From: Pseudomonas sp. B28(2017)
GTDB taxonomy: Bacteria; Pseudomonadota; Gammaproteobacteria; Pseudomonadales; Pseudomonadaceae
NCBI RefSeq assembly: GCF_002113025.1
Contig: NZ_NEJH01000015.1
Location: 36,202-100,201, forward strand
Direction of reading: 5' to 3'
DNA: 64,000 nucleotides
In this document: positions 7,816-17,074 of the stretch, piece after piece
Numbering within the stretch: the first letter of the stretch is position 1
How the letters are laid out: each line of letters starts with the position of its first letter
Notes under the pieces: generated by a model
What the model was told of the DNA's origin: nothing
What the model saw: the letters and a program-made list of their open reading frames with translations, nothing else
Database searches by the model: none
Made by a program: the position numbers and the translations under genes

Positions 7816-8670
7816 ATGACTGCACAACTAATCGACGGCAAATCGATCGCCGCCAGCCTGCGCCAGCAGATCGCCCAACGTGTCACCGAGCGTCGCCAGC
7901 AAGGTCTGCGCACGCCCGGCCTTGCGGTGATCCTGGTCGGCAGCGATCCTGCCTCTCAGGTTTATGTCTCGCACAAGCGTAAAGACTGTGAAGAGGTCGG
8001 CTTTCTATCACAAGCTTATGACCTGCCTTCCGAAACCACTCAAGAAGCGCTGACCGAACTGATCGATCGCCTGAACGACGATCCTGCAATCGACGGCGTT
8101 CTGCTCCAGCTTCCGCTTCCCGAACACCTGGACGCCTCCCGGCTGCTGGAGCGCATTCGTCCGGATAAGGACGTCGACGGGTTCCACCCTTATAACGTCG
8201 GTCGCCTGGCCCAGCGTATCCCTTTACTGCGCCCATGCACCCCCAAGGGCATCATGACTCTGCTGGAAAGCACCGGCGCCGATCTTTACGGGATGAATGC
8301 CGTGGTTGTCGGCGCTTCCAATATCGTAGGCCGCCCGATGGCGATGGAATTGCTGCTGGCCGGTTGCACTGTGACGGTCACCCACCGTTTTACCAAGGAC
8401 CTGGCCGGTCATGTCGGCCGTGCGGACCTGGTCGTCGTAGCCGCCGGCAAGCCGGGCCTGGTCAAGGGCGAGTGGATCAAGGAAGGTGCGATCGTGATCG
8501 ATGTCGGCATCAACCGCCAGGAAGACGGCAAGCTGGTCGGTGACGTGATCTATGAAACCGCCCTGCCCCGCGCAGGCTGGATCACTCCGGTACCAGGCGG
8601 CGTTGGCCCGATGACCCGTGCCTGCCTGCTGGAGAACACCCTGTACGCCGCTGAAACCCTGCACAGCTAG
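7816..8670 (+). CDS. folD: Bifunctional methylene-THF dehydrogenase / methenyl-THF cyclohydrolase
   Basis: This 284-residue cytoplasmic enzyme interconverts 5,10-methylene-THF, methenyl-THF and 10-formyl-THF. It shows the FolD signatures YVSHKRKDCEEVGF (with the catalytic lysine), QLPLPEHLD, DKDVDGFHPYNVGRL and the Rossmann segment VVGASNIVGRPMAMELL. The end carries PVPGGVGPMT. Length and motifs are complete. A terminator follows at once, so it is a single-gene unit. Confidence 0.97.
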   Translation: MTAQLIDGKSIAASLRQQIAQRVTERRQQGLRTPGLAVILVGSDPASQVYVSHKRKDCEEVGFLSQAYDLPSETTQEALTELIDRLNDDPAIDGVLLQLPLPEHLDASRLLERIRPDKDVDGFHPYNVGRLAQRIPLLRPCTPKGIMTLLESTGADLYGMNAVVVGASNIVGRPMAMELLLAGCTVTVTHRFTKDLAGHVGRADLVVVAAGKPGLVKGEWIKEGAIVIDVGINRQEDGKLVGDVIYETALPRAGWITPVPGGVGPMTRACLLENTLYAAETLHS

Positions 8671-8702
8671 GTTTCAACGCGCACGCTCACAGCGAGTCAA
8701 AG

Positions 8703-8728
8703 AACCCCGCCCCTGGCGGGGTTTTTTT
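8703..8728 (+). terminator. Terminator of folD
   Basis: Stem CCCCGCC with GGCGGGG around CCT, followed by seven T residues, 35 bases after the folD stop codon. Confidence 0.9.
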
Positions 8729-8908
8729 GCCTTCGAAAAAACCTCGACCGCCCGCCGGAAAATGACTTTTTTTTCATGTTTCTCAGGACTTTCGCCTGTT
8801 ACTTGAACAACCATCGACAGTTATTCAGCCATACTCCAGAATGTCGCGCCTTTCAGGAAACAGTCCGTTACAAAACGGCTTATCAACACCCTTTATGAGT
8901 CTGCCAGC

Positions 8909-9847
8909 GTGAAAATTTGTCTTTCCATCCTGAGCTTATTTTTAGTAATTACAGGGACCTTCATCACGCCCTTCGCCAGCGCTGGCGAAACAACCGCAGC
9001 GCCGCGAGATACGAAGACACTCAAGCTCGCTTCTGGCAGCTCCTTGCTGCTGGATATGCAGACCAACAAAGTCATCTATGCCAGCAATCCTGACGTGGTG
9101 GTGCCGATCGCTTCCGTCAGCAAGTTGATGACTGGCCTGGTCGTGGTTGAAGCCCGGCAGAACATGGACGAATACATCGACGTCAACATCAGCGACACAC
9201 CGGAAATGAAAGGCGTGTTCTCCCGGGTCAAGCTCCGGAGCGAACTGCCGCGCAGGGAAATGCTGCTGATTGCCCTGATGTCCTCGGAAAACCGCGCCGC
9301 CGCGACTCTGGCGCACCACTATCCGGGCGGCTATGCCGCGTTCATTGCTGCAATGAACGCCAAGGCCCGGGCACTGGGCATGACCAACACGCATTTCGTC
9401 GAGCCAACCGGTCTCTCCCCGCGCAACGTGTCGACCGCTCGCGACCTGAGCAAGCTGTTGATCGCCGCGCACAAGTACCCGCTTCTGACCGAGCTGAGCA
9501 CGACCAAGGAAAAAACCGTCTCGTTCCGTAAACCCAACTACAGCCTGGGCTTTCGCAACACCGACCATTTGGTCCGCAAGCCGGACTGGGACATTCAACT
9601 GACGAAAACCGGTTTCACCAACGAAGCCGGTCACTGCCTGGTGCTGGTGACCCGGATGGCTAACCGCCCGGTTGCCCTGGTGATCCTCGATGCCTACGGC
9701 AAGTACACCCATTTTGCCGATGCCACGCGCATGCGTAACTGGGTTGAAACCGGCCACAGCGCGGATGTGCCTTCGGTCGCCCTGCAATACAAATCGGACA
9801 AGAACCTCAAGCATCGCCAGAGCGGCGTGATTGAGGCCTCGAAGTAA
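8909..9847 (+). CDS. pbpG: D-alanyl-D-alanine endopeptidase (PBP7 type)
   Basis: This 312-residue periplasmic serine peptidase cleaves peptidoglycan cross-links. A signal peptide (ending near FASAGE) is followed by the S11-family motifs SVSK (SxxK), SSEN (SxN) and KTG in order. The start is GTG at 8909, which gives a proper signal peptide. No dedicated membrane-anchoring C-terminal domain is seen, in line with the PBP7/PbpG class rather than DacA or DacC. A bidirectional terminator follows. Confidence 0.92.
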   Translation: MKICLSILSLFLVITGTFITPFASAGETTAAPRDTKTLKLASGSSLLLDMQTNKVIYASNPDVVVPIASVSKLMTGLVVVEARQNMDEYIDVNISDTPEMKGVFSRVKLRSELPRREMLLIALMSSENRAAATLAHHYPGGYAAFIAAMNAKARALGMTNTHFVEPTGLSPRNVSTARDLSKLLIAAHKYPLLTELSTTKEKTVSFRKPNYSLGFRNTDHLVRKPDWDIQLTKTGFTNEAGHCLVLVTRMANRPVALVILDAYGKYTHFADATRMRNWVETGHSADVPSVALQYKSDKNLKHRQSGVIEASK

Positions 9848-9865
9848 CGAAACAGCAACACACGA

Positions 9866-9893
9866 AAAGCCCCGATCGAACGGGGCTTTTTTT
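9866..9893. terminator. Bidirectional terminator between pbpG and the next gene
   Basis: Stem AAAGCCCCG with CGGGGCTTT, flanked by T-rich sequence on the plus strand and A-rich sequence upstream, between two convergent genes. Confidence 0.85.
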
Positions 9894-9903
9894 CGCCAGT
9901 CGT

Positions 9904-10119
9904 TTAGTCGTTGGGCAACGGCATCTGGTCGTCATCCGGGATGCCGTCACCGGTACTTGGATCTCGCCAACCCTTCGGCTGCCCAGTGGGCACCACCGAT
10001 GGCCGCGCCAAGGGATCCCTCAACGGGCTGTCGGGATCCATCACCGGATCAGTGCTTTGCTCGGGGGTTGTGGGGACAGTTTCCGGACGTTTGTCGTCGA
10101 AACTGGAATCAATAGACAT
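9904..10119 (-). CDS. Small proline/aspartate-rich protein of unknown function
   Basis: A 71-residue protein rich in Pro, Asp, Ser and Thr, without signal peptide or hydrophobic segment, so probably disordered. The start at 10119 is set by a GGAGG ribosome site five bases upstream; a start four codons earlier would overlap that site. The next gene upstream encodes another short Pro/Asp-rich protein. I do not recognise a family or a function. Confidence 0.6.
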   Translation of the reverse strand: MSIDSSFDDKRPETVPTTPEQSTDPVMDPDSPLRDPLARPSVVPTGQPKGWRDPSTGDGIPDDDQMPLPND

Positions 10120-10136
10120 ACGCACCTCCATTGGAC

Positions 10137-10343
10137 CTAAGGCTTCAGATTACCCAGTGGATCATAGGGCTTTGCCGGAGCCTTGGGGTTGTCACCCGGT
10201 TTCACGTCCCTCGGTGCCTTGGCAGGCCCGATGGGGTCGACCTGTGGATCGGCAAGGTCCGGGGAATCGGGGTCAAAACCCAGCTCATTGCCAGACGAAT
10301 GTTCGGACGAATGCGGACCGACGGGCGTTGTGGAATGAGCCAT
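10137..10343 (-). CDS. Small proline-rich protein of unknown function
   Basis: A 68-residue protein with repeated short Asp-Pro units (DPDSPDLADPQVDP) and many Lys-Pro/Ala-Pro pairs, probably disordered and soluble. The start at 10343 follows AGGAGG at suitable spacing. It lies 17 bases upstream of the other proline-rich gene, so the two are probably co-transcribed and may be distant paralogues. Function unknown. Confidence 0.6.
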   Translation of the reverse strand: MAHSTTPVGPHSSEHSSGNELGFDPDSPDLADPQVDPIGPAKAPRDVKPGDNPKAPAKPYDPLGNLKP

Positions 10344-10437
10344 GAGCGCCTCCTGATCTCGGCCCGGATAATGTTGCGGGCCCATAAGAATAAGAGGCTG
10401 GCGACGGGCGAAGGTGCCCGCCGGGTGACAAACGGAC

Positions 10438-11109
10438 TTAGTGCGCGGTCAAGGCTTTTTTCGCCCTGGTGGCGGCCTGCTCCTGACCGGCCTGTGCCAG
10501 ATCGTTGGCAGCCTTGAGCCAGCGTTGTTGATCGACCTGAGCCGGGATCTGCGTCGGATTCTGGATCAGCACGGCCCAACCACCGGCGTCCTTGAGCGCC
10601 GACTCGAAGGCGCTGAAGCTCATCAGTTCGCGGCGATCCATCCCGGCCCGCAACAGGACCGTCTGCTTCTGGCGGTTGTAGCCGGCCAGAATGGCGTAAC
10701 GTGGTTCGGCCCACATGGCCGAGCCTTCAGTAAAGCGCACCATCACCGGATAACCGGCGGCGACTTGCGTCAACAAGGCCACAAGGTTGCTGTCGAGGGG
10801 ATACACGACCATCCCGTACTCGCGCGCCAGGCTCTGCATGTTCTGTTGCAACTGAGCTTCGCCCCCCGGCAAATGCAAGGGCTTTTCGAGCAACCCAGGG
10901 GTGATCACGATGCCCTGCTGGGACAGCATGCTGGCCAACACCTGCGGCCCGCTTTGATACGCATCGCCGCGGTAGAATCGGCCGCTGAGCTCGACTCGCT
11001 CGGGCAATCGCTTGATCTCGGGCGCAACGCTCCCGGCACAGCCCGCCAGACCTGCCACGCAACCGGCTATCAGCATGGCCGACAAAATTCGAGAAAATAC
11101 CCGCACCAT
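10438..11109 (-). CDS. Lipoprotein with a C39-like peptidase fold
   Basis: A 223-residue protein beginning with a lipoprotein signal ending LAGC, so it is probably anchored in the outer or inner membrane. The body (GDAYQSGPQVLASMLSQQG, then VAAGYPVMVRF and YAILAGYN) resembles the C39-like peptidase domain found in many Pseudomonas lipoproteins. The usual catalytic cysteine is not evident, since SGPQV stands where a C-x-x-A motif is expected. It may be a binding or structural domain. The start at 11109 has a GAGAG ribosome site and gives the lipobox. Confidence 0.65.
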   Translation of the reverse strand: MVRVFSRILSAMLIAGCVAGLAGCAGSVAPEIKRLPERVELSGRFYRGDAYQSGPQVLASMLSQQGIVITPGLLEKPLHLPGGEAQLQQNMQSLAREYGMVVYPLDSNLVALLTQVAAGYPVMVRFTEGSAMWAEPRYAILAGYNRQKQTVLLRAGMDRRELMSFSAFESALKDAGGWAVLIQNPTQIPAQVDQQRWLKAANDLAQAGQEQAATRAKKALTAH

Positions 11110-11351
11110 CAGCTCTCTCTTGTTCAGGTTCAGACGCCAGGCAATCCCATTCCCGGCTTGGTGGTCGATCATAGGTCGCCGCGCCGCTTCGGTATAGCCT
11201 TAAACAGTAGTCGAGTGCATTCGATAGAGCGAACTGGTTGGTGACTGCCGACTTTCGGTCAATAGTCTGAAATGCAGCAGCGGCTAGACTGTTTTCTAAA
11301 CACACGACAGCCAAGCGTGTGTGCCCGCAGCAGGGCAAAGAGGAGGCACAG

Positions 11352-11519
11352 ATGAGCCTGACCATGATCATTGCGATACTGATTGGCAGCTGGCTGGCGG
11401 TAGCCGCCGCCATGCTGTGGGGCGTGCTGCGCATTACTCGCCGCCACCATCACCCGGTTCAACCCGCACCTGCGCCGAAAGCGCACGAGACGCAGCGCAA
11501 ACACGCCAACGCTCACTGA
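11352..11519 (+). CDS. Small single-pass membrane protein
   Basis: A 55-residue protein with one hydrophobic helix (residues 4-24) followed by a basic, histidine-rich tail. The start at 11352 is fixed by a perfect AGGAGG ribosome site eight bases upstream. Function is unknown; it may be an inner-membrane small protein. Confidence 0.6.
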   Translation: MSLTMIIAILIGSWLAVAAAMLWGVLRITRRHHHPVQPAPAPKAHETQRKHANAH

Positions 11520-11546
11520 CAGTCACGTTTACCCGACACCAATAAA

Positions 11547-11584
11547 AACGGCCGCCTGCACTCCCGGGAGTTCAGGCGGCCGTA
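11547..11584. terminator. Bidirectional terminator between the small membrane gene and terC-like gene
   Basis: A long stem ACGGCCGCCTG with CAGGCGGCCGT, with an A-tract on the left side, between convergent genes. Confidence 0.8.
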
Positions 11585-11598
11585 GCTTTCAGCGACGG

Positions 11599-12348
11599 TC
11601 AGGCTTCAGCAGCTAAACGCTTCGCTCTGGCCCGGCGGGACATCATGTTCAACACCTCGATCGAAGCCGAGAATGCCATGGCCGCATAGACGTAGCCTTT
11701 CGGTACGTGGGCGCCGAAGCCTTCGGCGATCAGCGTCATGCCGATCATGATCAGGAAGCCCAGGGCCAGCATCACCACCGTCGGGTTGTCGTTGATGAAT
11801 TTGGCCAGCGGATCAGCCGCAAACAACATCACCAGTACCGACACCACCACCGCGATGATCATGATCGGCAAATGCTCGGTCATGCCGACAGCGGTGATGA
11901 TGCTGTCAATGGAAAACACCATGTCCAGCATCAGGATCTGACCGATCGCCGCAGCAAAGCCCAGGGTCACGGTCGATGTCTTCGACATCGGGTCTTCCGG
12001 GGCCGGGTCCATGCTGTGATGGATCTCGGTGGTCGCCTTCCACAACAGGAACAGGCCACCGGCGATCAGGATCATGTCTTTCCAGGAAAACGCGTGGCCG
12101 AGAATCTCGACCACCGGAGCGGTCAACTGGACGATGAACGCGATGGTGCTCAACAGGCCCAGTCGCAGGATCAGCGCCATGCCGATACCAATGCGCCGTG
12201 CCTTCTGCCGGTGCTGCTCGGGCAGCTTGTTGGTCAGGATCGAAATGAAGATCAGGTTATCGATGCCGAGCACGATTTCCATCACCACCAGGGTGGCCAG
12301 GGCGACCCAGGCGGTGGGGCTGGCGGCAAGTTGTAAAAGGTAGTCCAT
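11599..12348 (-). CDS. TerC-family integral membrane protein
   Basis: A 249-residue inner-membrane protein with about seven hydrophobic helices. Conserved acidic motifs of the TerC family lie within membrane segments: LVVMEIVLGIDNLIF near the N-terminus and MLDMVFSIDSIITAVGM in the middle. The family is implicated in metal (often manganese) homeostasis and tellurite resistance. A lipoprotein gene lies upstream on the same strand. Substrate is not determinable from sequence. Confidence 0.88.
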   Translation of the reverse strand: MDYLLQLAASPTAWVALATLVVMEIVLGIDNLIFISILTNKLPEQHRQKARRIGIGMALILRLGLLSTIAFIVQLTAPVVEILGHAFSWKDMILIAGGLFLLWKATTEIHHSMDPAPEDPMSKTSTVTLGFAAAIGQILMLDMVFSIDSIITAVGMTEHLPIMIIAVVVSVLVMLFAADPLAKFINDNPTVVMLALGFLIMIGMTLIAEGFGAHVPKGYVYAAMAFSASIEVLNMMSRRARAKRLAAEA

Positions 12349-12377
12349 GGGTCAGTCCTGACTCGTTGTAATACGGT

Positions 12378-12617
12378 TTAGATTTCCTGGGAGGAAGATT
12401 CGGATTCCGATTCTTTTTCCGGTGATTCTTTTTTGCCACTCAACCCGCCGGTGGCATCGCTGAGCGCCTGCTCGGCGGCCTTGTGGGTATCGTCAATCGC
12501 CTGTTTGGCGCTTTCGGCGGCCTTGCCCATCAACTGCTGCGCGCTTTTCTCGGCCTGGTCGCAACCGGCCAGTACCAGTAAAGACGTGATCAACAGTGCC
12601 GTGGTTTTCAGCTTCAT
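12378..12617 (-). CDS. Small alanine-rich lipoprotein
   Basis: A 79-residue protein with a lipoprotein signal ending LAGC, an amphipathic Ala/Lys-rich helix (residues 22-60) and a Glu/Ser-rich tail. This is a typical Pseudomonas small helical lipoprotein; function unknown. It lies 29 bases upstream of the TerC-family gene, so they may share a transcript. Confidence 0.7.
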   Translation of the reverse strand: MKLKTTALLITSLLVLAGCDQAEKSAQQLMGKAAESAKQAIDDTHKAAEQALSDATGGLSGKKESPEKESESESSSQEI

Positions 12618-12752
12618 GATGCTTTCCTCGATAGAACAAACGGGACCTGAACGATGGCCCGTTGATAGCGATGCATTCTAGGGAAGTGAATACTTCAGAA
12701 AAATTCGTATTTTCAGCGGTTATACTTCGATTTTTACGAACTGTAGATCACC

Positions 12753-13652
12753 ATGCTCAACTATCGGCAATTGCATTACTTCTGGGTGGTGGCCAAGACC
12801 GGCAGCATCGTGCGCGCGTGCGAGCAACTGAACCTCACACCACAAACCATCAGCGGGCAGATTTCATTACTGGAACAGACCTTTGGCATCGAGTTGTTTC
12901 GGCGCGTCGGACGGCAACTCGAACTGACCGAGGCTGGACGCCAGGCACTGCCCTACGCCGAGCAAATGTTTCAGCTGGGTGGCGAACTGGAACTGATGCT
13001 GCGGGCACAACCCAATGAGCAGCAGATTCTGTTTCGCGTCGGCGTGGCCGACGTGGTGCCCAAATCCATCGTCTACCGCCTGATCGCACCGACAATGGAG
13101 CTGAGCGAACCGCTGCGCATCACCTGCCGCGAAGACAAACTTGAACGTTTGTTGGCCGACCTGGCGATCCAGCGCCTGGACCTGGTGATTTCCGACAGCC
13201 CGATGCCGTCGCACCTGGACATCAAGGGCTACAGCCAGAAACTCGGTGAGTGCGGGATCAGCTTCTTCGCCACCCCTGAGCTGGCGGCACGTTACGGTCA
13301 CGACTTCCCGCGCAACCTGAACGGTGCGCCGTTGCTGATTCCCGGCCCGGAAACCGTGGTGCGCAGCCGTTTGCAGCGCTGGTTCGCCGAGCAGCAGGTC
13401 CAGCCGCGAATTGTCGGCGAGTTCGACGACAGCGCCCTGATGCAGGCCTTCGGCCAATCCGGTAGCGGAATCTTCATCGGCCCGAGCGTGATTGCCGATG
13501 AAGTGCAACGCCAATATGGCGTGGAAGTGATCGGCCAGACCGACGCCGTGAGCGAGTCGTTCTATGCCATCTCAGTGGAACGCAAGGTCAAGCACCCCGG
13601 CATTGTTGCCATTACCGAAGGTGCCCGACGCGAGCTGTTTACCGCGTTTTGA
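12753..13652 (+). CDS. nhaR: LysR-family transcriptional regulator, NhaR-like
   Basis: A 299-residue LysR-type regulator. The N-terminal winged helix-turn-helix (MLNYRQLHYFWVVAKTGSIV to LTPQTISGQISLLEQ) closely resembles NhaR, which activates the Na+/H+ antiporter nhaA under sodium stress in enteric bacteria. The effector-binding domain follows. No antiporter gene is adjacent, so the target here is unknown. It is convergent with the downstream MFS transporter. Confidence 0.8.
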   Translation: MLNYRQLHYFWVVAKTGSIVRACEQLNLTPQTISGQISLLEQTFGIELFRRVGRQLELTEAGRQALPYAEQMFQLGGELELMLRAQPNEQQILFRVGVADVVPKSIVYRLIAPTMELSEPLRITCREDKLERLLADLAIQRLDLVISDSPMPSHLDIKGYSQKLGECGISFFATPELAARYGHDFPRNLNGAPLLIPGPETVVRSRLQRWFAEQQVQPRIVGEFDDSALMQAFGQSGSGIFIGPSVIADEVQRQYGVEVIGQTDAVSESFYAISVERKVKHPGIVAITEGARRELFTAF

Positions 13653-13657
13653 AACAT

Positions 13658-14812
13658 TCAGGCGCAGACTTCCCGGGGCTTGAAGGTCATCAGCGCAATG
13701 GCCAGCAAGATCGAGGCGAGGATAAAGGCCGCCGCGGCGAAGCCCAGGCCCTGCAGGCCGACGCTGTCGATCACCCGGCCGCCGATCATCGCGCCCAGGC
13801 CGATCCCGAGGTTGGCCCCGGCGATGTTCAGCGACGCGGCAAACGCCGGGGCCTCGGGCGCAGCTTTTATCAAGCGCACATGGCTGACCAGAAACAACGC
13901 CGCCTGGGTCACGCCCCAGATGCCCATCGTCGCCGCCAGACCGACCGGCGAATGAATGTTCGGCACCAGCGCCACCAGGCCGGCAATCATGAACGCGCAG
14001 AACATCATCGACGCCATCAGCGGATGACGATCCACCGCCCGGCCGCCCAGGGAGTTGCCAATCAGCCCGACCGCGCCGAAGCCCATCAGGCACCAGCCGA
14101 CCACCGTGCCGTTGAAACCGGCCAGGCGTTCGAGGATGTCGGCCAGGTAGGTGTAGGCCGTGAACATGCCGCTGAACACCACCACCGACAGCAGCACGTG
14201 ACCGAGCATCAGCGGGCTGCGCAGGATCTTGAACTGCGACAGCAAGCTCACCTGATGCAGGTGCAGATGAGTCTTCGGCAGGTAGATGAACAGCAGCAAC
14301 GCCTTGGCAAAAGCGATGACCGCCAGAATGGCAAAGGCACTGCGCCAGCCGAACGCATCGGAAATCAGCGTGCCCACCGGAATGCCGAACACAGTGGCGC
14401 AAACAATGCCGAAGCCGATCTTGGCGATGGCGCGACCGGCGTAATCCGGCCCGACGATGTCCACCGCCGTTTCACTGGCCAGCGCCCAGAAAACCGGCAG
14501 CCCCAGCGCCGGGATCAACCGGGCAAATGCCATCACCCAGATGTTCGGCGCCAGCGCCGCCAAGGTGTTGGCCAGGCCAAACATTATCAGCACCGAAATG
14601 AACAGCTTGCGGCGTTCGAAGCGGGCGAAGTACGCCGTCAGGAACGGCCCGAACGCGGCCACGGTGAAGGCGAACAGCGTCACCAGCAAACCCGCTTGCG
14701 GGATGCTGACTTCCAGGTCCCGGGCGATGGCCGGTAACAGGCCAACGATGATGAATTCCGTGGTCAGCACCGTGAAACCGGCAGCTGACAACAGAAGAAT
14801 GGGCAACAGCAT
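13658..14812 (-). CDS. MFS transporter, DHA1 drug-efflux type
   Basis: A 384-residue transporter with about 12 membrane segments. The first helices (SAAGFTVLTTEFIIVGLLP) and the loop-2/3 region (YFARFERRKLF) are like AraJ/Cml/NepI-type sugar- or drug-efflux members. The start at 14812 is chosen for its CTGGAG ribosome site at good spacing; a start nine codons upstream lacks one. Substrate unknown. Confidence 0.85.
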   Translation of the reverse strand: MLLPILLLSAAGFTVLTTEFIIVGLLPAIARDLEVSIPQAGLLVTLFAFTVAAFGPFLTAYFARFERRKLFISVLIMFGLANTLAALAPNIWVMAFARLIPALGLPVFWALASETAVDIVGPDYAGRAIAKIGFGIVCATVFGIPVGTLISDAFGWRSAFAILAVIAFAKALLLFIYLPKTHLHLHQVSLLSQFKILRSPLMLGHVLLSVVVFSGMFTAYTYLADILERLAGFNGTVVGWCLMGFGAVGLIGNSLGGRAVDRHPLMASMMFCAFMIAGLVALVPNIHSPVGLAATMGIWGVTQAALFLVSHVRLIKAAPEAPAFAASLNIAGANLGIGLGAMIGGRVIDSVGLQGLGFAAAAFILASILLAIALMTFKPREVCA

Positions 14813-15116
14813 GCAGAACTCCAGAAAAAACGACGACACCAGCGATGACCCGAAGGCCCACTGGCAGACATGAAAATGAGGATGGCGAATCTTAACAGAG
14901 TGTTTCCAAACGCGGTTGCACGAACCTGCCTATCTCGTTGAATGCCATGGTGGCAGTTCGTCACAGGTCTAAAAGATCGTGCCTGCCCGTGATAAAGTCC
15001 GCGCCCTTGAAAACGTACACCCAGTATTCCCCTTTCGGTTTCCTGCCTGCGGCCTGCCCTGTTTGTTGCTGCACACCGGCGAAACCCTGCACCTAAAAAA
15101 TCAGAGATGCCGTTTT

Positions 15117-16349
15117 ATGACCGCTTCATCCCCTTCCCTATTGCAACGCCTGAAACGCTTGAGCCTGGTCACGCAGATCCTGATCGGCCTGATCGCCGGT
15201 ATTGCCCTGGCCCTGTTTGCCCCTGACGTGGCCAAGTCCACGGCATTTATCGGCAAAGTGTTTGTCTCTGCGCTGAAAGCGGTCGCACCGATCCTGGTGT
15301 TTGTGCTGGTCATGGCGTCGATTGCCAACCATAAACACGGTCAGGAAACCCACATCCGGCCGATTCTGTTCTTGTATCTGCTGGGTACTTTCGCTGCTGC
15401 CGTGGTCGCGGTGGTTGTCAGCATGATGTTCCCGTCGAGCCTGGCCCTGTCGACCCAGGACGTTGCCGTGACTGCACCGGGCGGGATTGGCGAAGTGCTG
15501 CAAAGTCTGTTGCTTAGCGTGGTCGATAATCCGGTCAGCGCGCTGATGAACGCCAATTTCATCGGCATTCTGGCGTGGGCCATCGGCATGGGCATTGCCA
15601 TCCGCCACGCCGGCGACACCACCCGTGAAGTGCTGGGCGACTTGTCCAACGGCGTGACAGTGATCGTGCGTCTGGTGATCAGCTTCGCCCCGCTGGGCAT
15701 CTTCGGCCTGGTGGCCTCGACGCTCGCCATCTCCGGCTTCGGCGCCCTGATCGGCTACGCGCACCTGCTGGCCGTGCTGCTGGGCTGCATGTTGTTCGTG
15801 GCGCTGGTGATGAACCCGATCATTGTCTTCTGGAAACTGCGCCGCAACCCGTACCCGCTGGTCCTGACCTGCCTGCGCGAGAGCGGCATCACCGCGTTCT
15901 TCACCCGCAGCTCGGCGGCGAACATTCCGGTCAACCTGGAATTGAGCAAGCGACTGGGTCTGCATGAAGACACCTATTCGGTGTCGATCCCGCTGGGCGC
16001 GACCATCAATATGGCCGGTGCGGCGATCACCATTACCGTGCTGACCCTGGCCGCCGTGCATACCCTGGGCATCGCCGTGGACATCCCGACCGCGATCCTG
16101 CTGAGCGTCGTTGCAGCGATCTGCGCCTGTGGAGCTTCGGGTGTGGCCGGTGGGTCGCTGTTGCTGATTCCGCTGGCGTGCAGCCTGTTCGGCATTCCGA
16201 GCGAAATCGCCATGCAGGTGGTGGCAGTCGGCTTCATCATCGGCGTGTTGCAGGACTCGGCCGAGACTGCACTGAACTCGTCTACCGACGTGCTGTTCAC
16301 CGCAGCGGCTTGCCTGGGTGAAGAGCAAAAAGCCGAGCGCCTGGCCTGA
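15117..16349 (+). CDS. sstT: Serine/threonine:sodium symporter
   Basis: A 410-residue inner-membrane symporter of the dicarboxylate/amino acid:cation family. The start at 15117 gives the SstT-like N-terminus (LLQRLKRLSLVTQILIGLIA). Family signatures include FFTRSSAANIPVNLELSKRL, PLGATINMAGAAITITVLTL, and a serine-rich reentrant loop (CGASGVAGGSLLLIP). Length and motifs match SstT. It stands alone, followed by a strong bidirectional terminator. Confidence 0.92.
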   Translation: MTASSPSLLQRLKRLSLVTQILIGLIAGIALALFAPDVAKSTAFIGKVFVSALKAVAPILVFVLVMASIANHKHGQETHIRPILFLYLLGTFAAAVVAVVVSMMFPSSLALSTQDVAVTAPGGIGEVLQSLLLSVVDNPVSALMNANFIGILAWAIGMGIAIRHAGDTTREVLGDLSNGVTVIVRLVISFAPLGIFGLVASTLAISGFGALIGYAHLLAVLLGCMLFVALVMNPIIVFWKLRRNPYPLVLTCLRESGITAFFTRSSAANIPVNLELSKRLGLHEDTYSVSIPLGATINMAGAAITITVLTLAAVHTLGIAVDIPTAILLSVVAAICACGASGVAGGSLLLIPLACSLFGIPSEIAMQVVAVGFIIGVLQDSAETALNSSTDVLFTAAACLGEEQKAERLA

Positions 16350-16396
16350 CACAAATCCCACAGGGTTAGTGGTGTAGCGAATAAATGCGCACACAT

Positions 16397-16437
16397 GAAA
16401 AAGCCCCCGCAGCCCAAGGCTGCGGGGGCTTTTTTGT
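16397..16437. terminator. Bidirectional terminator between sstT and the DUF1993 gene
   Basis: Stem AAAAAGCCCCCGCAGCC with GGCTGCGGGGGCTTTTTT, with A-run and T-run on opposite sides, between convergent genes. Confidence 0.92.
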
Positions 16438-16448
16438 ACCTGGACGGT

Positions 16449-16958
16449 TTAGAACGCGCCCATGTAGTCGCGCTTGCCCACTTCCACGCCGTTGTGGCGC
16501 AGCAGTGCGTAAGTGGTGGTGACGTGGAAGAAGAACTGCGGCAGGCCGTAGGTCAGCAGGTAGGCCTGGCCGGTGAAGCGTTTCTCTTTAGGCGTGCCCG
16601 GGCGGGTGACGATCTCGATGCCTTCCTTGCCATTGATCTGCTCCGGCTTGATGCTGCCGATGAAGGTCAGTGCCTTGGCGATCAACGCTTGCAGCTCGGC
16701 GAAGGTGGTTTCGCTGTCGTCGTACTTCGGCAATTCGACTTCGGCCAGGCGACCGGTAACGCCCTTGCTGAAATCAACGGCGATCTGCACCTGACGCACC
16801 AGCGGGAACATGTCCGGGAACAGGCGCGCTTGCAGGAATGCATTAGGGTCGATGTTTTTTTCGATGGCGTGAGCCTCGGCCTTTTTCAGTACATCGCTCA
16901 GGGCGTTGAGCATTTGCTGGAAAACAGGCACGGAAGCGTCGTACAGGGAAATGGTCAT
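16449..16958 (-). CDS. DUF1993 family protein
   Basis: A 169-residue soluble protein. The pattern (MTISLYDASVPVFQQML, then ARLFPDMFPLVRQVQIA and a C-terminal FFFHVTTTYALLRHNG) is that of the DUF1993 family, which is distantly related to DinB-like four-helix bundles. Function unknown. The start at 16958 is the first ATG giving this conserved N-terminus. It is the last gene before the steroid cluster. Confidence 0.85.
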   Translation of the reverse strand: MTISLYDASVPVFQQMLNALSDVLKKAEAHAIEKNIDPNAFLQARLFPDMFPLVRQVQIAVDFSKGVTGRLAEVELPKYDDSETTFAELQALIAKALTFIGSIKPEQINGKEGIEIVTRPGTPKEKRFTGQAYLLTYGLPQFFFHVTTTYALLRHNGVEVGKRDYMGAF

Positions 16959-16992
16959 GGCAGGTCTCGTCTGGAGGGAACGTGGGTCATTT

Positions 16993-17017
16993 GCAGGAGC
17001 GAGCTCGCGCCTACAGG
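16993..17017. repeat. REP-type palindrome
   Basis: A short copy of the CTGTGGGAGCGAGC-type intergenic palindrome (GCAGGAGCGAGCTCGCGCCTACAGG), in the gap between the DUF1993 gene and the steroid SDR gene. Confidence 0.7.
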
Positions 17018-17074
17018 TGATCGGCATCAGGGGCCGATTATAGCCATGCACGCCCCTCCCGAGACCGGTCTTTT

